Origin: Hemibagrus wyckioides
Lineage: Eukaryota > Chordata > Actinopteri > Siluriformes > Bagridae
Length of the DNA: 64,000 nucleotides
Direction of reading: 5' to 3'
Assembly: GCF_019097595.1 (NCBI RefSeq)
Contig: NC_080714.1
Coordinates: forward strand, 6,449,259 to 6,513,258
Under the pieces are notes generated by a model, which worked only from the letters and a program-made list of their open reading frames with translations, made no database searches and was not told the origin of the DNA. Shown piece by piece: positions 1 to 10,656 of this stretch; within the stretch, counting starts at the first letter, position 1; each line of letters begins with the position of its first letter. The translations under genes and the position numbers were made by a program.

Positions 1-62
1 AAAATACATAAATAAAAAAAAACGGTCTGTAACGAAAGGCTTCTTACACAGAAACTAACACC

Positions 63-140
63 ATGAAGGTTTGCCTCCTTCTTCTGGTGTGTTTACTTTT
101 TGACGCAAACCGGCTACAGAAGCTCGCGCTTGCCTTTTAA
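63..140 (+). other. 25-codon signal-like small ORF
   Basis: From a good-context ATG (ACC before it) the frame reads MKVCLLLLVCLLFDANRLQK then LALAF and stop. The N-terminus looks like a signal peptide. No good splice donor is present inside it, so it is more likely chance. Confidence 0.12.
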
Positions 141-681
141 TCTTTATTCAGCGCGCGTGCGTGCGTGCGTATGTGTGTGTGTGAGACTGCACACCTCGCC
201 ACTAAGGTTTCGGCGCGAGCTCTCGCCCTGAGATTATTGAGATGTGGCATCATAGGTAAACACCCCCCTCCCGGTTTCTCGTGCCACGTGTAGCTATCAA
301 AATAAAGCGCAGGGGATGGGCACTAGAAGTGTGGGTGGGATACAGAACGGGAAATATTAATTTTTTTGGGCAGCGAAACTGAGCCTGAAGTGGCGCATGA
401 CTCGGTGCGCCACCTGCTGTTGAGGACATGCGGTGCATGGGTTTTAGTGCTTTCTCACTTTGAACCAACCCAATTCAAATTCCTAAGATGATGGGTTGGA
501 CCAAGCATTCTGGGAGTAGTCCAGAATCAGGGTTGGGAACCGGTGTGCCTGTTGGTCAACATATACCGTCAGTAGTTTTGGTAAACTTTGATGATATCAC
601 CACTGAAATAATCCTGCTCAAGGTTCTGGTGGATCCAGAGCAGCATTGCTTGTGAGGTGAAAATATACCCCATACGTACCA
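141..681. other. no recognisable gene
   Basis: A GC/TG-rich simple repeat covers about 149-184. The remainder shows no exon, repeat family or RNA gene that I recognise. Confidence 0.6.
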
Positions 682-966
682 TCACACACCGACTAGGCAT
701 AATAAACCTGCCTAATATTGTGTTGGTCCCCCTTTTGCTGCCAAAACAGCCCTGACCCATCATGCAGTGTGTATTCTGACACCTTTCTATCAGAACCAGC
801 AATTTGAGCAACAGTGGCTCGTCTGTTGGATCGGATCACACGGGCCAGCCTTCGCTCCCCACGTGTATCAGTGAGCCTTGGCCGCCCATGACCCTGTCAC
901 CGGTTCACCACTGTTCCTTCTTTGGACCACTTTTGATAGATACCGACCACTGCAGACCGAAGAGGT
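682..966 (-). mobile_element. Tc1-like MITE fragment, copy A
   Basis: Begins with a degenerate terminal inverted repeat (ACACCGACTAGGCATAA) and carries on the minus strand the helix-turn-helix half of a Tc1-type transposase (NRR-GHGW-like, RVIRSNRRATVAQI-like). It shares an internal deletion junction with copies B and D. It breaks off near 966, so the other end is missing. Confidence 0.8.
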
Positions 967-1087
967 GTTTTTTGTCTCATCACATATACAGCAAGTTTAA
1001 TTAAGATGAACAAAAAGAAGAAGCCTTCATTTAAAGTCAAATACACATTACAATACAGTTAAATTCTTTTCTTCACATATCCCAGTT

Positions 1088-1205
1088 TATTAGGAAGCTG
1101 GGGTCAGTGCCCCTGGAGCAGACAGAGTTAAGGGCCTTGTTCAAGGGCTCTATAGTGGCAGCTTGGCAGTCCTAACCTCTTGATCAGTATCCTTGAGCCA
1201 TCCAA
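1088..1205 (-). mobile_element. SINE fragment
   Basis: Reverse complement of the SINE at 61500-61747: it shares the TTAAGGGCCTTGTTCAAGGG and GGCAGCTTGGCAGT segments that follow the pol III boxes. Confidence 0.6.
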
Positions 1206-1394
1206 AATGAATACAGGTGTTTTGTAGAGTGATTGTTTAATTTTTTTTTTATTAACAATAAACAGGAAACACTTTCAACCCAAGTGACCATTTAAGGGGA
1301 AAAGGAAGCAGTTGTTTAAAGCTGTTCTAATGAAAATAATAACTTGTTTCATGGGTCTCTAGATCCATTTTTAAGCTCTGTGTAGAAAGTTAAC

Positions 1395-1535
1395 TCGTTT
1401 ACATTTACACCTTTATCCAGAGTGACAGAGAGGCATTTATCTCATTCATCCAACTGAGCAGTTGAGGGTCAAAGGCCCAGCAATGGCAGCTTAGTGGTCC
1501 TGGGATTTGAACTCACAACCTTCAGTGTTGAGGCT
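1395..1535 (-). mobile_element. tRNA-derived SINE remnant
   Basis: Carries, on the minus strand, the GGGTTCAAATCCCAGGACC-type B-box region and the TGCCATTGCTGGGCC segment, and a tail matching the ACATTTACA region of other fish SINEs. Confidence 0.6.
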
Positions 1536-2014
1536 ATTTTATGTTTCTAAAATTAAAATAATTGATGTATACTACATGTTTACTAAGTACAGATGATTTA
1601 ATATTCAAACATTAATATCCAAACGTTCACAATATTTATTCACAGATATAACAAATCTTTGATTACTGGACACTATGGTGTGTGTATCCCTGCCTTTTCA
1701 CTCCAGTATAGTGCAGTGTTAAAGGCTTCTCTAATATTCTCAAGTCAGAGTAGTCTCGGTTGGTCCAGATCAAACACACCCGGTTTACTCACGAGTGCAG
1801 GCTGCACCTTCGATTGATTAGAAACTTCGACTGGAATTCAGGGAGGGTTCTGTTTCATTCCAGGAAACTGAGCTGCTTTCTAAAGTGACAGTGGTGAGTG
1901 AGTCATGGAATAGTTTGGAGGGAGATGAGAATTCAGGTGTGGTTTTTTTCCACTCAGAAAGTCTTCGGTTGACACACGATTGCCGAAAAGTTAAGCACTG
2001 ACACTGGAGACTTC
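1536..2014. other. no recognisable gene
   Basis: AT-rich sequence between a SINE and a LINE remnant. An open frame of 71 codons here has no support. Confidence 0.5.
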
Positions 2015-2132
2015 CATCCATCCATCCATCCATTTTCTATACCCGCTTTATTCCTAATTAGGGTCACGGGGATCTGCTGGAGCTTATCCCAGCACACATT
2101 GGGCGAAAGGCAGGGGTACACCCTGGAAGAAA
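2015..2132 (-). mobile_element. Rex3/RTE-like LINE 3' end
   Basis: Starts with CCATCCATCCATCCATTTTCTATACCCGC and continues into TTATTCCTAATTAGGGTCACGGGG-type sequence. Fish Rex3-type retroelements end in GATG tandem repeats, so this is a 5'-truncated copy on the minus strand. Family name is by resemblance only. The same family occurs at 11600 and 38641. Confidence 0.55.
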
Positions 2133-2585
2133 CTTTCTTCCATAAACACTAAATAAACATCACACATCTCAGAGCTCAGAAGCAAATGAACCATTATCTA
2201 CTTGACAATCAGAATACAGCTTATTTTAATCTATTCATAAACAATTTTCTAATTCATTTCTTTTACATTCTGAACTTCCGCTATAGACTCCACAAGAATG
2301 TCCAAAATCCCCCCCATTGTGAAATTTTCATCAATTCAAATGAAACTTCCCATCTGCAGGGATTTATTTTCCTCAGTGTGTCACCCTACAGCACCAGGAG
2401 GCAATGAAGATGTTACTGATTTCCATCACGATGACGGTCCGGTGTCGTCGTTACAAGAAGAACCATTAAGCAAAGACAAACACATGGCATGAAAAAGCAT
2501 AAGGAGTTCATGGCTTGACCGCTCACCTTAGATCAAATTAAAGGAATGAAAATGAAAAAATAAAAGCAACTTTTTTTTTTTTTTT

Positions 2586-4390
2586 CCAGCACAGGATGCA
2601 TTTATTTGATGGTTATAGAAATCTGTGAGTACCATAGCTACTGAAATACACTGTGCAATCAGTAAAAATATATTATATTTTTTCGCAGTTTTGATAACTG
2701 TTAATATCTGTACAGTCAAAGGAAATAATACTCGAGTTAGAAAGTAGTATTCTACACAATACAACCACATATCAAGCATTCACCTTTCTAGTGTAAGCCA
2801 TCCATCCCATAATAACCTGTGGTCAAGTCAGTTGTCATGACAACAAAGGTAAGGAAACACTTATTAAGAAGTCGTTTTTTTCCCCGTTTTGCTTGGAATT
2901 GACCGTGACACGGGTCATGAGAATCACTGTCTATGAATCAGCTGGTCACATCGTTCTTAATAATGATCCAAAAACACTTCCTTATTTCGTTATACTTCGC
3001 TCACCATCTTCAGTTGCTTCATCTTTCCGAGAGCATTTTTTTGTTCTCGAAAAGGAAGTCCGTGTGGTGTGACGGCTACGTGGTAGAGAATTACTTTTGT
3101 ATTAGAATTAGACACAAGGATCACTTCACAACATCATGGAGTATGGTGTTACACTTCAGGAATCTGTTCACTTTTTAGGAATGAAAAGTGGAATGGTTCT
3201 TCAAGGGACCGTGTCTAAATCACTTAATTTGGTTATGGATACCTTAACTCCTACCACATCACCCTCACTCATATGAATTGCTGTGAATTTGTCTCCAGAT
3301 CCAGGAATGTTCCGGCAGAATCTTCCTTTCCGCCCGTTCTCAATGACAGAGCCGTACCTTTCAAGGCATATCTAGGATTGAATGTATTTGTAATGAACAC
3401 ATTCGATCTTGGGAAATGTAATAGTCGACACAGAACGACGATCCGTAACACAAATTTCCGGTAATAGGTTCAAGGTTTCTGTCATGTAGGTAATCATATT
3501 TTTAGCTCTTCTCAAATCCAGCCCTGAAGTCTGGCTAATTCACTACAGGCGTGTTCGAGCTCTGGATTTATAATACGCACATACCGAAGCCAGTTCTGCT
3601 TGAGTTCCTTCCTTAGAAATATTACAAAAATCTTCAGAATGTTGCAGAGTGAGGTGATCCTTTAATAGTGCCTTGCAGCAACAGCTTGACAGATACAGCA
3701 CTAATATATACTACACATAGATGAAGCTGTAGCAGGCAAGGATTTGTGTACTAACAAATTTCAGAGTTCAGCCAAGCCAGCGAAATAAAAAAACAAAACA
3801 AAACAAAAAAACCCACAACACTAATATTTGTGATGATCATGATAAATCGAGAAAGTTCACGTCCATCCAGATGTCTGTCCTCATGGGGTGTTCACGTCGG
3901 AGTTGCTCTGTTACAGATCTGAAACGCAGGACGGAGGAAATCTTTACACAAAAAGATGTGAAACACAGGACGTGCTGCAAAATAAGCATGTGGTAGATAA
4001 GGAGCGTGTCTCTGCCTCTGTCTCTGTTCTCTATGGCAGCAGTCCAGTCCAAACCAAATCCATGGCCACTTCTTAAATCAGTAACCGGTGGCTTTAAAAA
4101 AACAAGAAAAAAACCAAGTGACCGTTCCAAACACAGTGTCTTTTGCCATTGCCACCACATCTAAGGAGTGCTTGTGAAAATAAACAGACACACAAGTGCT
4201 CAAAATGTGAACAGAGTGTGCATGCAATCGAGTCTAGGAGCTGAGACGTGAGAGATGATGATGATGGAGAGATCGAAGATTGAGTGTGCATATACTGTAT
4301 ATTTGTGTTTGTGTGTATGTGTTAAATTTCTATTCGGATTAGTGAGCGAGACGGCAGAAGTGGTGAAGGTGCCAAAACATTTGTTCACGT
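2586..4390 (-). other. sorbs3: inferred 3' UTR of sorbs3
   Basis: This stretch follows the TGA stop at 4391-4393 and has no recognisable repeat or further exon. Its lower end is set by a minus-strand AATAAA at 2601-2606 followed about 12 nt on by a genomic A-run (plus-strand T-run 2571-2585). A weaker ATTAAA at 3661-3666 could serve a shorter UTR. Short open frames here look like chance. Confidence 0.45.
2601..2606 (-). terminator. sorbs3: candidate poly(A) signal AATAAA for sorbs3
   Basis: The minus strand reads AATAAA, then about a dozen bases ending in CTGG, then a run of A. Spacing from hexamer to putative cleavage is normal. The A-run is genomic, so cDNA evidence here could also be internal priming. 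Confidence 0.4.
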
Positions 4391-4452
4391 TCAAACAGGT
4401 GCCACATAGTTGCCAGGAAACGTTCCAAAAGCACGGGTCCTCTCAGACGTAC
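4391..4452 (-). CDS. sorbs3: sorbs3 exon 21 (last): end of SH3-3 and stop
   Basis: After a pyrimidine-rich acceptor ending CTTACAG, the exon completes Gly720 and reads TSERTRAFGTFPGNYVAPV followed by TGA. FGTFPGNYV is the conserved last strand of the third SORBS SH3 domain, and the VAPV end matches vinexin rather than SORBS1 or SORBS2. Where mammals have SRRT, this fish protein has SERT. Length 62 nt, entering in phase 1. Confidence 0.95.
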
Positions 4453-4519
4453 CTGTAAGGAGCAGAAGGTTCAACATCAGCACCAATAAGTAAATAAGGG
4501 ATAAAAGACTTGACTTAAG

Positions 4520-6180
4520 TTAAGCATTAGTTCAATCTCAGCAAACCTCGGTTTAATCCCGGCAAAACCTTGCTTTAGTCCTAGCACGCCTCGATTTAAT
4601 CCCAGAAAACATTCATTTTATCCTGCCAAGCCTCAGTGTAATCCTAGCAAGGTTCACTTTAATCCCAGTGAGTTTCAACGCGATCCTAACGAGCCACAAT
4701 TTGATCCCAGGAAACTTTCATTTAATCCCAACAAACCTCAGTTCAATAACAACCTTCAGTTTCATTCTGACAAGCCTTAGCAAGATGCCAAATCTTGCGA
4801 AGCAAGATTTATCCTGGCACCCTTCAATTTAATACCAGAAAACCTCAATTTAATCCCAGTAAACCTTGATTTAATCCCAGAAAACCTGGATTTAATCCCA
4901 GAAAACCCGGATTTAATCGCAGCAAACCTTAATGTAATCATAGCAAGCTTCTATTTAATCCCAAAAAATACACAGATTTTTATCCTGCCAAGCCTCAGTG
5001 TAATCCTAGCAAGGTTCCATTTAATCCCAGTGAGTTTCAATGCAATCCTAACAAGCCATAATTTGATCCCAGGAAACTTGAATTAAATCCCAACAAACCT
5101 CAATCCAATAACAACCTTCAAGTTCATTCTGACAAGCCTTGAGTTATCCTAGCCAGCTTCAACTGAATCCCAGAAAACCTCGATTTAATCCGGGCAAACC
5201 TTCGACTGAAACCCAGAAAACCTCGATTTAATCCGGGCAAACCTTGATTTAATCCTTCCTATGCAAACCTCAATTTATTAATGCCAGAAAACCTCTATTT
5301 AATCCCGGCAAACCTTAATTTATCCCTAGAAAACCTCGATTTGATCCCAGCAAACCTTGATTTAATCCTAGCAATCCTCAATTTAATCCCAGAAAACCTC
5401 AATTTAATCCCAGCAAACCTTTATTTAATCATAGGAAGCCTCAATTTAATCCCAGAAAACCTTTATTTAATCCTTGCAAACCTCAAATGAATCCCAGAAA
5501 ACCTTGATTTAATCCTTGCAATCCTCAATTTATTCCCAGAAAACCTTGATTTAATCGCAGCAAACATTGATTTAATCCTTGCAAGCCTCAATTTAATCCC
5601 AAAAAAACATTTATTTTATCCTGCCAAGCCTCAACGTAATCCCAGCATGGCTCAAGTTAATCCCAGTGAGTTTCAATGCAATCCTAACAAGCCACAATTT
5701 GATCCCAAGAAACTTTCATTTAATCCCAACAAACCTCAGTTTCATAACAACCTTCAAGTTCATTCTGACAAGCCTTGATTTATCCCAGCAGTCTTCAATC
5801 TAATCCCAGAAATCCTTGATTTAATTTTAGCAAGCCTTGATTTCATCCCACAAAACCTGAATTTCATCCTTGATTTGATCCTAACAAAACTCAATTTGAT
5901 CTAGGCAATTTGTAATTTAACCCTGCTAATCCTTGGTTTAATCCCAGCAAATCTTGATTCTAATACTAGCAAGCCTTCATTCAATCCTGCCAAGCCTCAA
6001 TGTGAAAACAATACCAGCAAACTTCAACCTAATCCTAACAGGCCAGAGTTTGAGCCCAGTAAACCTTGATTTAATCAATAAAACCTCATTTAATCTTAGA
6101 AAACATCTGGCCAATCCCAACAAAACTATTCCTAGCAAAACTGAAGTAATCCTAGCAAAAACTGATTAAAAAATCCCAGC
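4520..6180 (+). repeat. 21-bp minisatellite with higher-order blocks
   Basis: About 80 units of a 21-bp motif of the form ATTTAATCCCAGCAAACCTCG fill most of intron 20. Divergent units are grouped: a block running from TTTATCCTGCCAAGCCTCA to TTCATTCTGACAAGCCTT recurs near 4617-4780, 4981-5145 and 5611-5777, with a partial copy near 5983-6065. The 21-bp period creates 7-residue-repeat open frames that are not genes. Confidence 0.92.
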
Positions 6181-6493
6181 GTGCCACAGTTTAATGCTAG
6201 TAAAACACAATATACAGGTAACATTAGGGCTTGTTTGTCTAAAAGCATAGGTTGTCATAGTAACTGAGTGGGAGTTAAAGTTAGTCAACGTTTTTTTTCG
6301 CCATTGAGATTAAAGTTTAGCCAGGATTACTAAGCCCCAAGAAAGCTCAGATCCTAGCAGATGTGATCTTAAGAACTGATTTTATCCTCTAATTCTAGCA
6401 CACTGTTAAACAGCCACACGTTCTCTAATGATGTAGTAACATGTAATGTCCTGTAGAGGGCAGTATATAGTCAAAAATATGCATGATCTACAG

Positions 6494-6609
6494 CAGCGCT
6501 TCCCAAACTGTGGGCCATAGCGGTATTGCAGGGGGGGCCGTAGCTAGGCTAAATCAGCTTTTGCTATGTATTTGGGGGGCCTTACCCCTCTGAAGTTTGG
6601 GAAGCTCTG
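6494..6609. mobile_element. 116-bp hAT-like MITE with 8-bp target-site duplication
   Basis: The ends are inverted repeats: CAGCGCTTCCCAAACT at the left and, on the opposite strand, CAGAGCTTCCCAAACT at the right, the classic hAT terminus. Identical 8-bp ATCTACAG duplications flank it at 6486-6493 and 6610-6617. There is no coding capacity. Confidence 0.92.
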
Positions 6610-6695
6610 ATCTACAGCAAGGACTGCAAAATGAGGAAAAGTAAAGCAAGATATTTCTAAAAGACAGACGTCCATTAAGTAAGGGAGTCATTTAC

Positions 6696-6802
6696 CTACA
6701 AACCAGCCGTCATCGCACTTCTCCATCACCTGAACGATGTCTCCCTCCCTCAGCTCCAGCTCGTCTCCATTCTGAGGCTTGTAGTTGTAAACTGCCTTAT
6801 AT
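6696..6802 (-). CDS. sorbs3: sorbs3 exon 20: first part of SH3-3
   Basis: This 107-nt exon encodes residues 685-719. It contains [20 protein letters not shown] and then [16 protein letters not shown]. The ALYDY-like strand, acidic DELEL RT loop and DGWFVG tryptophan are the peptide-binding features of SH3 domains. A clean TCTCTCTGCCAG acceptor and GTAAATGA donor flank it. It enters with one base of Pro684 and leaves in phase 1, joining exon 21 in frame. Confidence 0.97.
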
Positions 6803-6890
6803 CTGGCAGAGAGAGAGAAGGTTAGGAAGGTTAGGAATCAGGAGGGATAATCAGATAAATCCGATCACCCTAAGGCGATCTGAGACTCAC

Positions 6891-6994
6891 GGCTGTCGTG
6901 GTATGACTGTAGTGCTGCTGTTGACTGGGGAAGCTGCTGATGGTGGAGTTTTTACATGTCTGTAAGACTGAGGAGAGTGTGTCCTGGGTCCATC
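6891..6994 (-). CDS. sorbs3: sorbs3 exon 19: Ser/Pro linker before SH3-3
   Basis: The exon (104 nt, phase 0 in, phase 2 out) reads DGPRTHSPQSYRHVKTPPSA and continues with Ser/Thr/Pro-rich sequence to residue 683. No domain is visible. It resembles the low-complexity linker that separates SH3-2 and SH3-3 in vinexins. Acceptor TTTTTGTGCAG, donor GTGAGTCTC. Intron 19 is only 88 bp. Confidence 0.9.
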
Positions 6995-7083
6995 CTGCAC
7001 AAAAAGTTTACGAGAAGAACATGTCTTCAATATGAAAACCTGGATCGATGATGAAGTATCTTCACTGTAATATATAATATATT

Positions 7084-7087
<4 letters not shown>

Positions 7088-7154
<67 letters not shown>
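7088..7154. repeat. AT dinucleotide repeat
   Basis: About 33 AT units within intron 18, 21 nt downstream of the exon 18 donor on the transcript strand. Confidence 0.95.
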
Positions 7155-7156
<2 letters not shown>

Positions 7157-7175
7157 TTACCAACATAAATGATAC

Positions 7176-7637
7176 CTGATAAGAATACAGTGGTCTCGGG
7201 TTCATGTTCATCGCCAGGCCTGGACCCTGTGGAGACGCCGGGAAATGACTGGATGGTGAAACAGGGGATCTCGCTTCTCTCTCCAGTGAGCTGCATGCTG
7301 AAGGTGAGAAACTCCTGTGGCTGTTGGGCGGAGTGGGTGAGGCGGGGCCAGGCGAGTACACAAAGTGATTGGACGATTGTTTGGTGATTGTTGTAGGTGA
7401 GAGGGGTGAGCGTGATTGGCTGGTGCGTGCGTGAGGTGAAAGCGGAGCCTGAGTGCAGTGAGGGGAAGGGGAGAGGGGTGATAGTGGACAAGGTGAAAGA
7501 TCATCAGCCGTTTTGGTTCGGGGCATTTTGTTGACCTGCACGTAGTTGGCGGGGAAAATGCCGCTGCGGGCGGTGCCCGGGATCCGACCCTCCAACCAGT
7601 GATCGTCCACCCGTCGTGTTATGGATATCACCTCACC
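7176..7637 (-). CDS. sorbs3: sorbs3 exon 18: second half of SH3-2 plus Ser/Pro-rich linker
   Basis: At 462 nt this is the longest coding exon (residues 496-649). It begins [20 protein letters not shown], continues with [11 protein letters not shown] to close SH3-2, then runs into about 115 residues rich in Ser-Pro and Thr-Pro pairs with few hydrophobics, likely disordered and a possible target of proline-directed kinases (inference). It is phase 0 at both ends, so skipping keeps frame but would cut SH3-2 in half. The donor GTATCATTT is followed 21 nt later by a long AT repeat. Confidence 0.95.
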
Positions 7638-7711
7638 CTAAAAGAGATTGATGATGATGATTAGTATATAATATAATTAGTATAGTAATATGAGCTTCGA
7701 GGAGCCGGTAC

Positions 7712-7837
7712 CTTCCGGAAGGACAGCTCCACAGGCAGGTCTGCGTTAAAGTTGAACAAAGCCAGGGCCTCGCCGTACTCCAGCACCTGTACACTGGGAG
7801 ACTTTATCGGCACTGGTTTCTCTGTCGGAGGAATTAT
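7712..7837 (-). CDS. sorbs3: sorbs3 exon 17: SH3-1/SH3-2 linker and start of SH3-2
   Basis: This 126-nt, phase 0-0 exon encodes residues 454-495: IIPPTEKPVPIKSP, then VQVLEYGEALALFNFNADLP and VELSFRK. VLEYGEA followed by an aromatic strand and VELSFRKGE is diagnostic of SORBS-family SH3-2. Short flanking introns (74 and 97 bp) keep both SH3 exons closely packed. Confidence 0.97.
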
Positions 7838-7934
7838 CTGCTCAGGGAAGAGAGGAAAAAAACGAGGATCTACGGTTACTACATTTCACATCACGTGACC
7901 GCATCAAACGTATCACAGCGACACGCACACGTAC

Positions 7935-8049
7935 CTCAACATAGCTAGTCGGAAAGATCCCTGCTCTCCCATGATGCTCTCCTTCATACCAATTGGCATC
8001 AACCTGCCGGTGAATGTACACCACATCACCCTTCTGCAGGGTCAGCTCC
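7935..8049 (-). CDS. sorbs3: sorbs3 exon 16: most of SH3-1
   Basis: The exon encodes [20 protein letters not shown] followed by [18 protein letters not shown] (residues 416-453). Conserved SH3 features are the ELTLQKGD loop, the [10 protein letters not shown] tryptophan segment and the GIFPTSYVE strand. It enters with the last base of Lys415 and leaves in phase 0. Acceptor TTTCCAG, donor GTACGTG. Confidence 0.97.
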
Positions 8050-9421
8050 CTGGAAACAAAGGTCAAAGGTCCTCGTGTGCATTCAGGATCCTAATCAAAG
8101 AAGTATTTTTTTTTCTCATCCTCATCCTTTTCTTCAACACAAAGTGAGCAGGCTTACTGTTTTTTCCTCATGGTATCGAACTGATAAACTAGGAATACAT
8201 CTAGGAAACAAACTGCTGAAGAACAGGAACAAGGACCCAGAAAGCAGATGCTCACAGAGCGGCTGCAAAACCCCCAGAGCACAAATCCCGAGCGCTGAAC
8301 AGAACTATTATAGGAATGCAATAATAACAAAGTAACTGCTGAAGTCAGTAGAGATTTTATCTTCAGCGCTGTTACCTGATACAGAGGCTGCTGAGGATCA
8401 CACATTCTTACATACAACACATACAATGCTGGGGAGATTCATAGACTTCTAGAAACTTCACCATCGCCTTCTGAACACCAGATTCGAGCATTTCACCATA
8501 CTCGAGTGTAATTACTTTTATTAATTGGATTAATTGGATTTGAATCTAAAGGGAGTTTTAATGAAAAAAGGAATACAATCTAAGCGTAATCTTGAGGCTT
8601 GTCAATGTCTCCTGTATCTGAAAAATTCTTGAAAGCAGAATGTTATATATTCTACGTCTCTGTTAAATCCATGAAATGATCCAGCTCTTGAAAAGATCTA
8701 GGCCTATATATTTGCCATCAACTGTGGGCAAACATTTTGGCTTAAGGGCCACACTGGGTTTTAAAATTTCGACAGATACAGATGGGAGGATGATGTAGCA
8801 GATGGGAGGATGATGTAGCAGATGGGAGGATGAACTAATGTAATATATATTACACGTGAAACCCATTAGTTAAAAAGTAAAAATTCAGTTTCAGTAGGAA
8901 CAGTATTATTGGTCACTGTTTTTTCCCAGCATATCGAAGTTCGTTGACTTTTCTTTTAGTCCATTCATTGCAATATCAAACTTGAGGAATGAATATCTGT
9001 GTGTGAAGAGAGGATAGACTCAGCTTTAGCTAAGCTCGGTAGTTTTCTGAAGTGTGCCTTCTAGGGTATTTCAGGAAAAAGCCGAAATAAATGCGGTCTT
9101 TAGGACAATTTCCTACATACTTGACCGGCCAGATTAAACAGCCCAACAGACCATAGTTTGCCCACTAATGACTTCTAGTCTCATCCATAACAGAGAAACA
9201 CTGCCATCTATCGGAGAACTTATTATTGCACTGAAAATATGCAAATGCTGAGCTCTGGAGGAATCACATTTGCTTGTTGAATTTCACATGCTCATGTTCA
9301 TTCGCACACCTCCTGAATAAACACTCAGTCTACAGTCAATACACCGCTCATACACCAATTCCTGTTTGTTTAGTTCTAGCAAAAATGATCCCGAACGGTG
9401 AAATGAGAACTTAATACTCAC
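8050..9421 (-). other. sorbs3: intron 15
   Basis: Contains three copies of a 20-bp unit at about 8771-8832. The rest looks like unique AT-rich intron sequence and I see no exon or recognisable mobile element in it. Confidence 0.8.
8771..8832. repeat. 20-bp unit, three copies
   Basis: CAGATGGGAGGATGATGTAG is repeated three times in intron 15, the third copy diverging at its end. Confidence 0.9.
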
Positions 9422-9468
9422 TTAGGTGACTGGGCTTGGAAATCGAATTTGGCTCGTGCTGCTTTCAT
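9422..9468 (-). CDS. sorbs3: sorbs3 exon 15: start of SH3-1
   Basis: A 47-nt exon encoding MKAARAKFDFQAQSPK with the last codon split. [18 protein letters not shown] across the junction with exon 16 is the SORBS SH3-1 first strand and closest to vinexin. Acceptor TGCTCGCAG and donor GTGAGTATT are both good. Enters in phase 0, leaves in phase 2. Confidence 0.95.
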
Positions 9469-9562
9469 CTGCGAGCATTAAAAAAAATCATAATCAAACA
9501 AATAAACCAAAGACGTAAATGTCCCACCCTGCAGTGACCCCCAGAAGCTGAAACCCTCGTAC

Positions 9563-9621
9563 CTTTTTCTCCTCTCTCTTAGGTAAAAAGTCCATGTCTG
9601 CAGACATACACACTGTTCTGT
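9563..9621 (-). CDS. sorbs3: sorbs3 exon 14: segment before SH3-1 with possible internal start
   Basis: This 59-nt exon reads (D)RTVCMSADMDFLPKREEKK. REEKK directly before the SH3-1 strand is a vinexin hallmark. The acceptor region contains CAG-ACAG; only the upstream AG keeps the frame with exon 13. Met389 sits in a strong initiation context (G at -3 and at +4), which could start a short three-SH3 isoform analogous to vinexin beta (inference). Confidence 0.9.
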
Positions 9622-10011
9622 CTGTCGGAGCAAGGGTGGAAGAAAATAAACAACAAGTGCTAAGAGTGAGAACTGATACCTGAGATCTAGAATTTTATTA
9701 AATTATTAAATTATTATTATCATTAAAAGGTGCCAGAAAATCAATTACAATCTTTACACTATTTTAGCTTCTCTACAAACAAATCTAAGAAATTAAAGAC
9801 AAATAAGTCGTTTAAAAAAGGCACACAAACAAAAGCATAAACATTGTTCCTTTTGGAGAGATTTGAGAACCCCCCTTCTCATTTGTTTTCACAAACAAAC
9901 AAACAAACAAACAAACAAAAAACAAACACATACACACACACTAACTAAAAAACAAACCAAGCAAACAAGCAAACAAATTATTATTAATAAGTACAAAAAT
10001 AAAACAACACA

Positions 10012-10066
<55 letters not shown>

Positions 10067-10624
10067 ATATTTTTCAAAAAACAATGAAACTAACAAACAA
10101 ATAAATGCATTTCTCTGAAGATTTTTTTTTTTCTGGAATATTTCGTTCTAAGACACTCAGCATATTTCTCAGTTTGGTACATGCATTTATCTACAGTGAT
10201 TAATAAGTGAGACAGAATGAAGTCCAGACCATTTAGTGAGACAGCCGTTGTGGTTCTTGTGGGATTTGCACTCACAACCCTCTGGACACAATCTAGCAAC
10301 TGAGACATGTGTGGTGTTTGCAGTGGTGCATTTGGTCTTGTCTTTAGTTTCGGGTTTGGAGATTCGTGTAATAGGAATCGGTGTGAATGAGTGTAATCTG
10401 TGAACCTGAACAAAGCTTCAGGGTGTTGCTGGATGGTTTAACATTACTAGGGAAGTCATGTTCCACATCAGATGACCCTTAATCTTAGTGTCCTGTTTCC
10501 TTAGTTTCCCTGATACTAGCTTCATACCTGGTTCACCTGCTTCATACATACATGTTTTGCAAGATTGACTAACAATTGAGGTAAGGCTATACATTTTTAG
10601 CATTCCCTTAAGAACATTTAAAGA

Positions 10625-10656
<32 letters not shown>

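Larger units (their letters stand above)
4453..6695 (-). other. sorbs3: intron 20, mostly 21-bp minisatellite
   Basis: The intron starts GTAAATG and ends TTACAG on the minus strand. It holds the 21-bp minisatellite (about 4520-6180) and a 116-bp hAT-like MITE (6494-6609), listed separately. I see no further exon; the open frames at 5281-5490 and 5954-6169 are tandem-repeat translations. Confidence 0.85.

Noticed and set aside
5281..6169. Leu-Ile-Pro-Ala-Asn-Leu repeat protein
   Set aside because: A 21-bp tandem repeat read in an open frame; neighbouring units contain stops and frame shifts.
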